From RGIG1959 sp051877215 (GTDB lineage: Bacteria; Bacillota; Clostridia; Oscillospirales; Acutalibacteraceae): a stretch of DNA of 27,670 nt. The DNA lies in the NCBI GenBank assembly GCA_051877215.1, contig JBJEIR010000204.1, forward strand, positions 1-27,670, written 5' to 3'. Below are positions 7,715 to 14,586 of this stretch, piece by piece. Below the pieces are notes generated by a model. The model did no database searches and was not told the DNA's origin. It was given only the letters and a program-made list of their open reading frames with translations. The first letter of the stretch is position 1. Every line of letters begins with the position of its first letter. The translations under genes were made by a program, and so were the position numbers.

Positions 7715-7863
7715 CAACGCGCGCTCTCGGGTATACGGACGGACAGGTTCCCTGCGGCGCACGGGAGCGACCGCTTAATGCTGCTCGGTTCCCCGCCTGA
7801 CATGGTTCACGGCGTCCCGTCGCACAGGACCAATCCGCCCGTATGCCCCAAAGCACGCGTCGG
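7715..7863 (-). ncRNA. ffs: Signal recognition particle RNA (4.5S/scRNA)
   Basis: The minus strand carries the SRP domain IV signature in order: CAGG, CGG, GGAA tetraloop (complement of 7789-7792), CCG, AGCAG, followed by CATTAAG. Flanking arms pair over a long helix: GGTCC with GGGAACC, then GGGCATACGG with CCGTATACCC, continuing to ACGCGTGC with GCGCGCGT. The paired region spans 7715-7863. A T-run (complement of 7709-7714) directly follows its 3' end and may terminate it. The promoter at 7906-7934 predicts a 5' end near 7898, so the transcript may be about 190 nt, with an extra 5' hairpin (GGGACAAT pairing with ATTGTCC). That is intermediate between the small E. coli form and the Bacillus form with an Alu domain. 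Exact ends are uncertain. It sits just upstream of dnaX, as in other Firmicutes. Confidence 0.92.
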
Positions 7864-7905
7864 TTTAACGGACAATTCACGGCTTTTTCTATTGTCCCGA
7901 AAGAA

Positions 7906-7934
7906 AGTATACAATATTTTCGGGCGTTTGGCAA
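7906..7934 (-). promoter_or_regulatory. Sigma-A-type promoter of the SRP RNA
   Basis: On the minus strand: -35 TTGCCA (7929-7934), 17-bp spacer, -10 TATACT (7906-7911). The predicted transcript starts about 35 bases before the long SRP helix. It may also read through into dnaX, since no clear separate promoter is seen between them. Confidence 0.8.
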
Positions 7935-8030
7935 GAGTCAAAGCATTTTTTCTGCCCTGCGCTCAAAAAACAGCCTATGCCGAAAAAATCGGACACACAT
8001 TGCCGAAGACAACCCGGATTTTATGCCGAC

Positions 8031-8049
8031 TTGTGAATTATATTCACAA
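8031..8049. promoter_or_regulatory. Perfect 19-bp palindrome, possible operator
   Basis: TTGTGAATTATATTCACAA has 8-bp arms around a 3-bp centre. It lies in the 427-base gene-free gap between the SRP RNA promoter and the XRE gene, about 50 bases upstream of an extended -10. It resembles redox-regulator Rex boxes (TTGTGAA-N4-TTCACAA) and Crp/Fnr boxes, but its spacing is one base too long for either. The regulator is unknown. Confidence 0.45.
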
Positions 8050-8094
8050 CTGCGTCATCAATCGACACAATGTGTGGAAATGCCCGTTTTCAAT

Positions 8095-8103
8095 TGTTAT
8101 ACT
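8095..8103 (+). promoter_or_regulatory. Possible extended -10 promoter for the XRE gene
   Basis: TGTTATACT is an extended -10 (TGn plus TATACT at 8098-8103). No good -35 lies 17 bases upstream. An alternative weaker pair, TTGTTA at 8094 and TATATC 16 bases later, overlaps it. This would give a leader of about 215 bases; the rest of that leader (8110-8310) shows no feature I can name. Confidence 0.35.
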
Positions 8104-8325
8104 GACTATATTGGGTATATCGGTCGATAAAAGCCGCACACTAATGACGCTTTACACGACCCGCACCGTCGGCGCGAAGCGGCGCGTCAAAGCAGGTGAT
8201 TTCGTTTCGCCTTTCTCTGTTTTCCGTCGTACCGCTTCACAGGGAGCAAACAGACAGATCGGTCTGACGGCGGTCTGCCGAAACGGGCAAGGCGATCCCA
8301 TTCCTGTCATATAAAAGGAGTGCTT

Positions 8326-8676
8326 ATGAATAATCCGAACCGTTCTTTATTCAGCCTTCGGCTGATCGCCCTGCGAAAGAAGCAGCGCCTGACACAGGCG
8401 GACATGGCGGAAAAGCTGCATGTTTCCCGCTCCACCTATACCTGCTACGAAACAGGCACCTCCACGCCCGGACTGACCACCTTAAGCGAGCTTGCCGCTA
8501 TTTTCCATGTCAGCACCGACTATTTGCTCGGAGGCGAGGACGATCCCACCCCGTTCGCCGCCTTGCGCGACTCCGGCCTGACCCGGGAGGAAGGCCGCCT
8601 CATCGAGTGTTACCGACAGCTGACTCCGGAAAAGCAGCATGCGCTGCTGGAGCTGGTCACGGCCATGATCGAATGA
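8326..8676 (+). CDS. XRE-family transcriptional regulator
   Basis: 116-aa protein with an N-terminal lambda-repressor-type helix-turn-helix (residues about 10-66: LRLIALRKKQRLTQADMAEK, then VSRSTYTCYETGTSTPGLTTLSELAAIFHVSTDYLLGG) and a short C-terminal helical tail, the usual build of small SinR/ImmR-like regulators. AAAGGAG at 8314-8320 fixes the ATG at 8326; a GTG two codons earlier overlaps the Shine-Dalgarno sequence. It is one of two plus-strand genes in the window and is monocistronic. No toxin, prophage or metabolic partner is adjacent, so its targets are unknown. The palindrome at 8031 is a candidate autoregulatory site, but this is only an inference from position. Confidence 0.9.
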   Translation: MNNPNRSLFSLRLIALRKKQRLTQADMAEKLHVSRSTYTCYETGTSTPGLTTLSELAAIFHVSTDYLLGGEDDPTPFAALRDSGLTREEGRLIECYRQLTPEKQHALLELVTAMIE

Positions 8677-8728
8677 TCCCTTTTCACCGCTTTTTTCAAA
8701 TGTATTTTTTGACATATACGCAAACACA

Positions 8729-8762
8729 CAAACGGCAGGAACGCACCGCGTTTCTGCCGTTT
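8729..8762 (+). terminator. XRE-gene terminator hairpin, copy A
   Basis: Stem arms AAACGGCAG and CTGCCGTTT are extended by AACGC/GCGTT with one mismatch and an ACC loop. It lies 52 bases past the XRE stop. It is followed by TTTCAGC, so the T-tract is short. An identical 34-bp copy occurs 342 bases downstream at 9071, where a six-T run is present. Confidence 0.7.
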
Positions 8763-8809
8763 CAGCTTATCAAAAAACGCGCTGTAAAAGGATTTTGTGG
8801 CATACCACC

Positions 8810-8866
8810 GCCTCCCCTGTGTAAGGGGAGGTGGCACGGCGTCAAGCCGTGACGGTGGGGTTGACG
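8810..8866 (+). repeat. 57-bp dispersed repeat unit, copy 1
   Basis: It begins GCCTCCCCTGTG and includes hairpins GCCTCCCC/GGGGAGG and CACGG/CCGTG. The same 57 bases occur on the minus strand at 23135-23191 with two differences by eye. A truncated relative lies at about 23245-23271. Confidence 0.9.
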
Positions 8867-8867
8867 C

Positions 8868-8999
8868 CTGCCTCCCTCTGATGAGGGAGTAGGAGGGAGA
8901 GAAAATATACCTGATTATTACTTATTTCCGATGAATACAGAATGTTATTATTCTCTCCCTCAGTCACCTGCGGTGACAGCTCCCTCGTCAGAGGGAGCC
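8868..8999. repeat. Imperfect inverted-repeat block within element 1
   Basis: The left arm (8868-8902, containing CTCCCTCTGATGAGGGAG) pairs with the right arm (8949-8999, containing CTCCCTCGTCAGAGGGAG). The arms flank an AT-rich core. The right arm has an extra local hairpin, GTCACctgcGGTGAC. I recall similar intergenic repeats in gut Clostridia; this is memory and not a search. A degenerate piece of the same arm is seen at about 23212-23233. Confidence 0.75.
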
Positions 9000-9070
9000 A
9001 AGGGGTTTGCAGCGTATCAATGCCTTTCCCCTGTATAATAGGGAGAGAAAAGATTGTTTTTTGACACTCT

Positions 9071-9107
9071 CAAACGGCAGGAACGCACCGCGTTTCTGCC
9101 GTTTTTT
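9071..9107 (+). terminator. XRE-gene terminator hairpin, copy B
   Basis: Identical over 34 bp to 8729-8762 and here followed by six T, so it is the better plus-strand terminator. It lies between the XRE unit and the converging envelope operon ending at 9139. On the minus strand it could also stop that operon, though only three T follow on that side. Confidence 0.75.
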
Positions 9108-9138
9108 CATTGCATACGGTTGCGGTACGCCGCCGGTT

Positions 9139-9513
9139 TTAGTCTTTGTCGGCCTGCTCCTGCGTCTTTGCCTCTTCCTGCGGCTGCTCCGCGGCGCGCA
9201 CCGCGTATTCCTCCACCATGGTGCGCAGCTTTGTTTTGAGCTGCGACACCTGCGCTGACAGCGAAAACAGCTTGACCAGCAAAATGAAAATCATGACCAA
9301 AAAGACAAAATTGGAGGGCGACTCCACGCCGATCCACACAGACACCATTCCCGCGATACCGGGGAAGATGCTGATCACGACAAGCAGCAGAGACATAATA
9401 ATCCAAAAGATGCTGTCTGCCATCAGCATCTGTGAGCGGCGCATCTTGCGCAGTACAAACACACAGGTGACGACCGCTCCGACAATCAACAATATTCTCA
9501 GTGCCGGCGACAT
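9139..9513 (-). CDS. DUF2304 membrane protein
   Basis: 124-aa protein with three predicted membrane helices (residues about 4-20, 32-54 and 66-85), followed by a cytoplasmic coiled tail (LSLSAQVSQLKTKLRTMVEEYA) and a Glu/Gln-rich end. The RRSQMLMADSIFWIIMSLLL segment matches the DUF2304 family, small proteins usually encoded next to a GT2 dolichyl-phosphate-mannose-synthase-like glycosyltransferase, as here. The role is probably to assist or anchor that enzyme; this is inferred from gene pairing. It is the last gene of the envelope operon. Confidence 0.85.
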   Translation of the reverse strand: MSPALRILLIVGAVVTCVFVLRKMRRSQMLMADSIFWIIMSLLLVVISIFPGIAGMVSVWIGVESPSNFVFLVMIFILLVKLFSLSAQVSQLKTKLRTMVEEYAVRAAEQPQEEAKTQEQADKD

Positions 9514-9561
9514 ATTTTCTACACCCTTTCTAAAGCGGCGCCAAAGCGCCTTCGCTGTCTT

Positions 9562-10323
9562 TTATGCGTCTGAGGCGGTTTTGTCGGCAGGTTTCTTTTC
9601 CAGCCGGATCTTTCGCCGAAACCACTGAAAAAACAAAATCGACATGGTCATACGCATCATATACGAAATGGCGTGAGACCAGTTGAGATAGCTCTCTCCC
9701 GCAATGCGCTCGCGCATTGCGACCTGTATTTCCTCCACCCGTGCGCCGCAGCGAATGAGGAATGCCACCGCGTCCGGCTCCGGTCCGTAATCCGTCTGGG
9801 AAGAGAAACAGCGGATCATGCGGCGGCTGAACAGGCGCATACCCGAGGTGGGGTCGGTCAGGCGATGGCGGGTCGTAAGCGTCACCGCCAGCTCGATAAT
9901 ATCATTGCCGAGCATCCGCATACTGCGGGGCTTTTTTTTCGTCTTAAAGCGCGAGCCGATGACGATATCCGCCTGCGTTTCCTGCGCTTTTGTCAGCATA
10001 TCCGAAATATAGGCGGGATCGTGCTGCCCGTCCCCGTCAAATTGGATGGCGTAATCATAGTCCATGGCGCGCGCATAGCGCATGCCGGCCTGAAACGCCC
10101 CCTCCAGTCCGAGGTTGACAGGCAGATCCAGCAGACGGTAGCCGTGCTTGCGGCAAAGCTCCGCCGTTTCGTCCCTTGAGCCGTCGTTGACAACGATATA
10201 ATCAAACTGCGGATAATGCTCAATCAGGTCATCCACCACACGGCAGATATTGTCCGCCTCGTTATATGCGGGAATAATGATCAGCAGACGCGGCTGCGGA
10301 TTGATACTTTGTTCGCCGAGCAT
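9562..10323 (-). CDS. GT2-family glycosyltransferase (polyprenyl-phosphate hexose synthase type)
   Basis: 253-aa GT-A fold enzyme without C-terminal membrane helices. Motifs are IPAYNE (17-22), NDGS (46-49), DGDGQHDP (96-103, the metal-binding DxD region) and GSRF (123-126), then the acceptor-side PTSGMRLFSR. The arrangement matches dolichyl-phosphate mannose/glucose synthases, which move a sugar from a nucleotide to a lipid phosphate on the cytoplasmic face. The product could serve GT-C transferases such as the DUF2142 proteins encoded just upstream. It lies 48 bases before the DUF2304 gene. Sugar specificity cannot be read from the sequence. Confidence 0.92.
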   Translation of the reverse strand: MLGEQSINPQPRLLIIIPAYNEADNICRVVDDLIEHYPQFDYIVVNDGSRDETAELCRKHGYRLLDLPVNLGLEGAFQAGMRYARAMDYDYAIQFDGDGQHDPAYISDMLTKAQETQADIVIGSRFKTKKKPRSMRMLGNDIIELAVTLTTRHRLTDPTSGMRLFSRRMIRCFSSQTDYGPEPDAVAFLIRCGARVEEIQVAMRERIAGESYLNWSHAISYMMRMTMSILFFQWFRRKIRLEKKPADKTASDA

Positions 10324-10341
10324 TCCTTTTCTCGCCCCTTA

Positions 10342-12375
10342 TCAAAATGTGATGATTGCCATAAAGCAGTTGCAAAGCAGCATCATTACCGTGAGATGCT
10401 GCGCCGTCATGAGTGAGCGCTCAAAGCCGGCCTGTACGCGGATACGAGGCGTTCGCAGCACCAGCATCAGCAGCGGCAAAAGCGGCAGGAAATAGCGCCC
10501 CTGAATTCCTTGTATCGTGCTGCTTCCGATCGGCGTCCATGTCAGAGACGCGAGGAACAGCGCCAATGTCGACGCCATAACGATCGCCAGCAGCATCCCT
10601 TTATCCGTACGCCGCAGCACCGGCTTTTCTCCCGTCTGCATCATGGAGCTGAGTACCAGCAGAATCGCCGTCACGGTCAAATAGAACGATTCCGTTCCCA
10701 TATTGAGCCAGCAAAGAGAGGAGCCGAGCATGGTATTCATATACCATGACTTCAGCGAAATAAACGAGTTGATCAGCATTTGCACAAAGGTTTTAGGATG
10801 CTCAAACACAAACGAAAGAGAGATGGTTTGATCGACGCTTTCGGTCTGACCTGCCACTGCCAGCACCTTCGTAAGGTTGAAAATAATCAGCGCCAGCAGC
10901 ATGGAACCGATGACCGCTCCCGCTGCCAGCCACCGCTTTTTCAGCGGCATGGATTTTCTCCTGAGGACCGGCAGCAGCAGTCCCACAAGGAAGATATACA
11001 CCCCCGCTTTGGCGCCGGCAAGCAGTGCCGCCGTCACGCAAAGCCCAATCACCGCGCCCGCAAAATGGGGCTTCTTTTCATATGCCAGATAGAGGCACAG
11101 CGCCGTAAACAGAAAGGCAAGTCCGTTGATCAGCGCATCGTATGACAGGCTCATTCCCTGATGAACGGTCATGAGCAGTGTGCCGACCGAGAAAAACATC
11201 GGTTTGGCAAACGGCGCAAAGCGAACGGCCAATGTCCCCAGCAGGACAAACACAAGCAAATTCAACAAACGCCCGAGATACAGCACGCCGACCGCATTCA
11301 GATGCAGCAGACGCCCCAGAGAAATGCCGAGCGCCGCGGGAATATACTGACAAATATTGCCGGCGTTGGCACCTTTCACGGTGACCATCGTCTCATCCCC
11401 GCAAGGCGCAAACAGGCCGTTTGCGCAAGCGCCCCACGCGCTGACAGAGGCCTTGGGATATGCCGCATCGCCGGACGGACTGTAAACGAGCGGCGTGCGG
11501 GCCGTGTCGCACGCCCGCATCATCATGTCGCCCTCCCCGACTTCAAAGGGAGCCGCCCCGAGCATCACATTGGAATAGCGGTACGCCGTCTGAAAATGGG
11601 TTTCCTCATCGGCGACCTTATACGGCGAAATAATCGCCGACGCCGCCGCTCCGAGGATCAACGCCGATACGGCAAACAGCCGGTGCAGCTTGACCCGCCT
11701 GATCAGTGCCAGCCAATAAAGCAGCGCCGCGCCCGCCGTCATAAACACGGCAAACGCGAAAAACATCCATTTTACCATCGTCGCCATCGGCGAATAGACG
11801 GCAAATTTCAAATCCGTTCCCGTTTGCTCACCGCCGACGGTCAGCTCGCCCTGCCCGTAAACATTGTTCACGGAGGTGTACAGCGCAAGCTGTCCGCCCT
11901 GCGGAAAAAGCGGTGTAAGCTCCAGCGTAAAGGTCTTTCCCCGCGCGCCGAGAAGCGCCTGTGAAAACGGAAATATCAGCTTTTCCTCCGCGAGCGCCTC
12001 CCCTTCGAGCTTGCAGACCTGCAGCGCATTCCCGTCGCTGTCATACAGCCTTAAAGTCAGTGTGCCGACGGTCGGGCGGGTATCCGGCTGCCCGGCGGCA
12101 TACAGCTCGACGGAGGTCATCGCATCGTTGGCGGCAAAGGTCTGACAAACCGTTTGCCCGTCTGCAAGCACAAGCGTTTGTTCCCCGTTTAAAGAGGCGG
12201 TGGAAGCATAAAAACGCCCGGCGGCATTGCCGGCAATATTGCACCGATAAATCACCGCAAATATCAGCAACAGGACCGCTGTCATCGCCGCCAGTCCGAT
12301 GACAAGCCGATATTTTTTATACAGCTCCGACAACCGCGATGACATTTTGCGCTTTGTGTCCTGACAGCGGCTCAT
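10342..12375 (-). CDS. DUF2142 multi-spanning membrane protein (second of two)
   Basis: 677-aa membrane protein of the DUF2142 family. One N-terminal helix (about 25-45) is followed by an extracytoplasmic beta-rich domain to about residue 200, then some ten membrane segments. The family motif is the acidic loop IISPYKVADEETHFQTAYRY after the third helix, resembling the DE..H loops of GT-C glycosyltransferases and a plausible catalytic site. DUF2142 proteins are found in teichoic-acid and polysaccharide clusters; transferase activity is an inference. AAAGGA lies 10 bases before the ATG at 12375; an internal ATG at codon 11 is possible. It follows the other DUF2142 gene by 18 bases. Confidence 0.88.
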   Translation of the reverse strand: MSRCQDTKRKMSSRLSELYKKYRLVIGLAAMTAVLLLIFAVIYRCNIAGNAAGRFYASTASLNGEQTLVLADGQTVCQTFAANDAMTSVELYAAGQPDTRPTVGTLTLRLYDSDGNALQVCKLEGEALAEEKLIFPFSQALLGARGKTFTLELTPLFPQGGQLALYTSVNNVYGQGELTVGGEQTGTDLKFAVYSPMATMVKWMFFAFAVFMTAGAALLYWLALIRRVKLHRLFAVSALILGAAASAIISPYKVADEETHFQTAYRYSNVMLGAAPFEVGEGDMMMRACDTARTPLVYSPSGDAAYPKASVSAWGACANGLFAPCGDETMVTVKGANAGNICQYIPAALGISLGRLLHLNAVGVLYLGRLLNLLVFVLLGTLAVRFAPFAKPMFFSVGTLLMTVHQGMSLSYDALINGLAFLFTALCLYLAYEKKPHFAGAVIGLCVTAALLAGAKAGVYIFLVGLLLPVLRRKSMPLKKRWLAAGAVIGSMLLALIIFNLTKVLAVAGQTESVDQTISLSFVFEHPKTFVQMLINSFISLKSWYMNTMLGSSLCWLNMGTESFYLTVTAILLVLSSMMQTGEKPVLRRTDKGMLLAIVMASTLALFLASLTWTPIGSSTIQGIQGRYFLPLLPLLMLVLRTPRIRVQAGFERSLMTAQHLTVMMLLCNCFMAIITF

Positions 12376-12393
12376 ACTTCACGATCCTTTCTC

Positions 12394-14559
12394 TTATGCA
12401 AGTTCATACAAGGCAACACAGTTATACAGTATGCCCGAAAATACTACCATCCCGATCACGCCGAACAGCAGCCCGTTATACCATGAGCGGTTCATACGAT
12501 TTTGGACTCGGCTCGAGCCGAGCAGCAGCAGTGCCGGGAACAAAATCGGCAGGATATAGCGCGGCTGCATACCGGCGACCGTGTTGCTCGCCACCGATGT
12601 AAAGCTGACATACAGCGATGTCGCCGCCAGCGCGATCGTCACAAACAAGGTGCCGTACACCGCCGCGCGCAGTCCCCATTTGTTTTGCAAGCAGCGGTCA
12701 CACGCCGATTTGTCGGTAAACGCGGCAACGGCCAGCAGCGCAATATAGGCCGCGCCGTGCGGTGCCATCCCGTGATAGGCAAGGTTGACAAGATATTTGC
12801 TCGCATCCGCCGGATTCAAATACTGCATCAGGAATTTGAGCAGCAGCTTGATATAGGCGAAGGGATGTCCCAAAATAAAGGCGACCTGCTCGCCCGCATT
12901 GACATCGCTGCCCCCGCGCATATCGCTGCGGCTGCTCATGTCCGAGAAAAACGGCGCCGCAAACGACCATAGGAGCAGCAGCATCGCCAGCGCGATCACC
13001 GTATAATAGGCGTACCGCGCCCGTTTGTCGGAAAATTTGGATTTCGGCAGGAAAAACAAAACACAAAGCAGCGGAAAATAGATGGCCTTCGGCGGGCAGG
13101 CGATCGTCAGCGATGCGATCATCAGCGCCGCATTCTGCCAGCGCAGCGGCGCGTTCGGCTCCTGCCATTCGCGGAAGAAGCAGCTCAGTCCCAGCGCCGC
13201 CCACACCGTGACCCACGGGTCATAGCTGAACGCGCTCGCCATAAACAAATTGGTCGGAGCAAGCAGCACCGCCGCCAGTATCATTTTGCCCGATTTGAGC
13301 CGCCGCACCGCCAAAAAGCCGACCAGCGAATAGGCGATCAAATTGCCCCAGCGCCCGAAAATCAGCATCATATAATACGGCAGGCCCAGCGCCCGCGCCA
13401 AAAACAGGCCGAGTGCGCTCGGAATCGCCCATATATTCTGAATTTTAAAAGGGGCTTCGTTGACGGTCACCGCACCCTGCCGATACTCTTCGTCCTGCGC
13501 CTCATGCTGTGCCGCCAACGCGTCCATATCGTATTCGTACGGATCGCGGTGCTGCATTTGGTAATAATCGACCGCCGTATACCGCACCTCATCCACATAG
13601 GACACATTCAGCGCGTTTTTATAATGATACACTTCGTCCCAGCTGTTGGTCAGGGCGCTCGGCATAAACACCGCGAACAGCGACCCCGCCGCCAGCGACA
13701 TAACGAGAAACAGCACTTCCGGCTTTCTTCCCATTGTGCGACGGCAGGCGACCATCAGTCCGAACACGGCCGCCGCCGTCACGGCCCATACCTTGACCGG
13801 CCAATCGAACATCACGCCGAGCTTGGGCAAAATCAGCCGCAAAAGCAAAAGAAGCGCCAGCGCACTGCCGACAAACAGCCCAACCTGTATCAGCGCCGAC
13901 TTCGGGTCGGCGGCAATAGCCGTACACAGGTCGTGCAGCTTGCGCACCGCGCGCCGTCCGACGCGCGCCGCCGTCAGCAGGCCGAACAGCACCGCCAGCA
14001 CCAGCGCGACCCATACCACCCTGCCGACATGAACCGACTCGACGATCGCCGTTTTCACAAACGGCTGTGCACTGCACGCCACCGCGCCGACAGCCGCCTC
14101 CACATTGATGTCCATGCGAAGCTGTGCATACGCCCCTGTCGGAACGGAAAAGCTGACCTTTGTCTGCCCGGGCGCGACCATAACGGTCTGCGAATCGGAT
14201 TCGGAAAAAGCGCCCGGCTGCGCCGCATAAAACAGCTGTATATTGCCCGAAGCGTCCAGCGGCTCCGACAGCAACAGCTGCACAGAGGTCAGCTCGCCCG
14301 CCTGTGCCGTATCCATGATGCAATTCGGATCCTTGCTGTTCGGAATCAGCCGGCCGTTCTCGACAGAACAACCGAAAAACGCCATATCGGCTGTGGGAGA
14401 AAAGGAGACAATCTCCCCCTGCAAATCATACTCATATGCAATCGGCTGCGTGCGAAGCTGCACGATTTCCATGCAAAACGCCGATACCGTCGCGGCGATG
14501 ACCACCGCCGCCGCGCGCAGTGCCGTTCGCAGCACCTGCTGTTTTTTCTCCATCCTCAT
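12394..14559 (-). CDS. DUF2142-type multi-spanning membrane protein (first of two)
   Basis: 721-aa membrane protein with the same architecture as its downstream neighbour: an N-terminal helix (about 12-32), an extracytoplasmic domain to about 180, then about 11 membrane helices. The loop PSALTNSWDEVYHYKNALNV takes the place of the DE..H loop of DUF2142 and GT-C enzymes. Sequence similarity to its neighbour is low by eye, so it is an old duplicate or a second family member, not a recent tandem copy. GGAG and AAAGGA precede the start; the ATG two codons later would fit equally well. Role inferred: transfer of lipid-linked sugar onto a surface polymer. Confidence 0.85.
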   Translation of the reverse strand: MRMEKKQQVLRTALRAAAVVIAATVSAFCMEIVQLRTQPIAYEYDLQGEIVSFSPTADMAFFGCSVENGRLIPNSKDPNCIMDTAQAGELTSVQLLLSEPLDASGNIQLFYAAQPGAFSESDSQTVMVAPGQTKVSFSVPTGAYAQLRMDINVEAAVGAVACSAQPFVKTAIVESVHVGRVVWVALVLAVLFGLLTAARVGRRAVRKLHDLCTAIAADPKSALIQVGLFVGSALALLLLLRLILPKLGVMFDWPVKVWAVTAAAVFGLMVACRRTMGRKPEVLFLVMSLAAGSLFAVFMPSALTNSWDEVYHYKNALNVSYVDEVRYTAVDYYQMQHRDPYEYDMDALAAQHEAQDEEYRQGAVTVNEAPFKIQNIWAIPSALGLFLARALGLPYYMMLIFGRWGNLIAYSLVGFLAVRRLKSGKMILAAVLLAPTNLFMASAFSYDPWVTVWAALGLSCFFREWQEPNAPLRWQNAALMIASLTIACPPKAIYFPLLCVLFFLPKSKFSDKRARYAYYTVIALAMLLLLWSFAAPFFSDMSSRSDMRGGSDVNAGEQVAFILGHPFAYIKLLLKFLMQYLNPADASKYLVNLAYHGMAPHGAAYIALLAVAAFTDKSACDRCLQNKWGLRAAVYGTLFVTIALAATSLYVSFTSVASNTVAGMQPRYILPILFPALLLLGSSRVQNRMNRSWYNGLLFGVIGMVVFSGILYNCVALYELA

Positions 14560-14586
14560 GAATCCTTTCTCCGGGGGTGCAGGCGA

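Larger units (their letters stand above)
8770..9064 (+). mobile_element. MITE-like intergenic element 1, flanked by duplicated terminators
   Basis: The 295-bp non-coding element is bounded by perfect 9-bp inverted repeats TCAAAAAAC (8770-8778) and GTTTTTTGA (9056-9064). Inside are several hairpins: the 57-bp unit at 8810-8866, the inverted-repeat block at 8868-8999, and a last hairpin (CCTTTCCCC...GGGAGAG) before the right end. Identical 34-bp terminator copies flank it, 7 bases outside the left and 6 bases outside the right terminus. The right-end block matches the element at 22982-23325. No transposase is encoded, so movement, if any, would need enzymes acting in trans. The boundaries and the mobile nature are inference from the paired structure. 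Confidence 0.55.

Noticed and set aside
8031..8049. Assigning the palindrome as a Rex operator
   Set aside because: The 5-bp spacing is one longer than the Rex consensus and no redox gene is directly downstream; left as an unassigned operator-like site.
7778..8314. 178-residue plus-strand reading frame before the XRE gene
   Set aside because: It crosses the SRP RNA and its promoter, has no ribosome-binding site and no recognisable domain.
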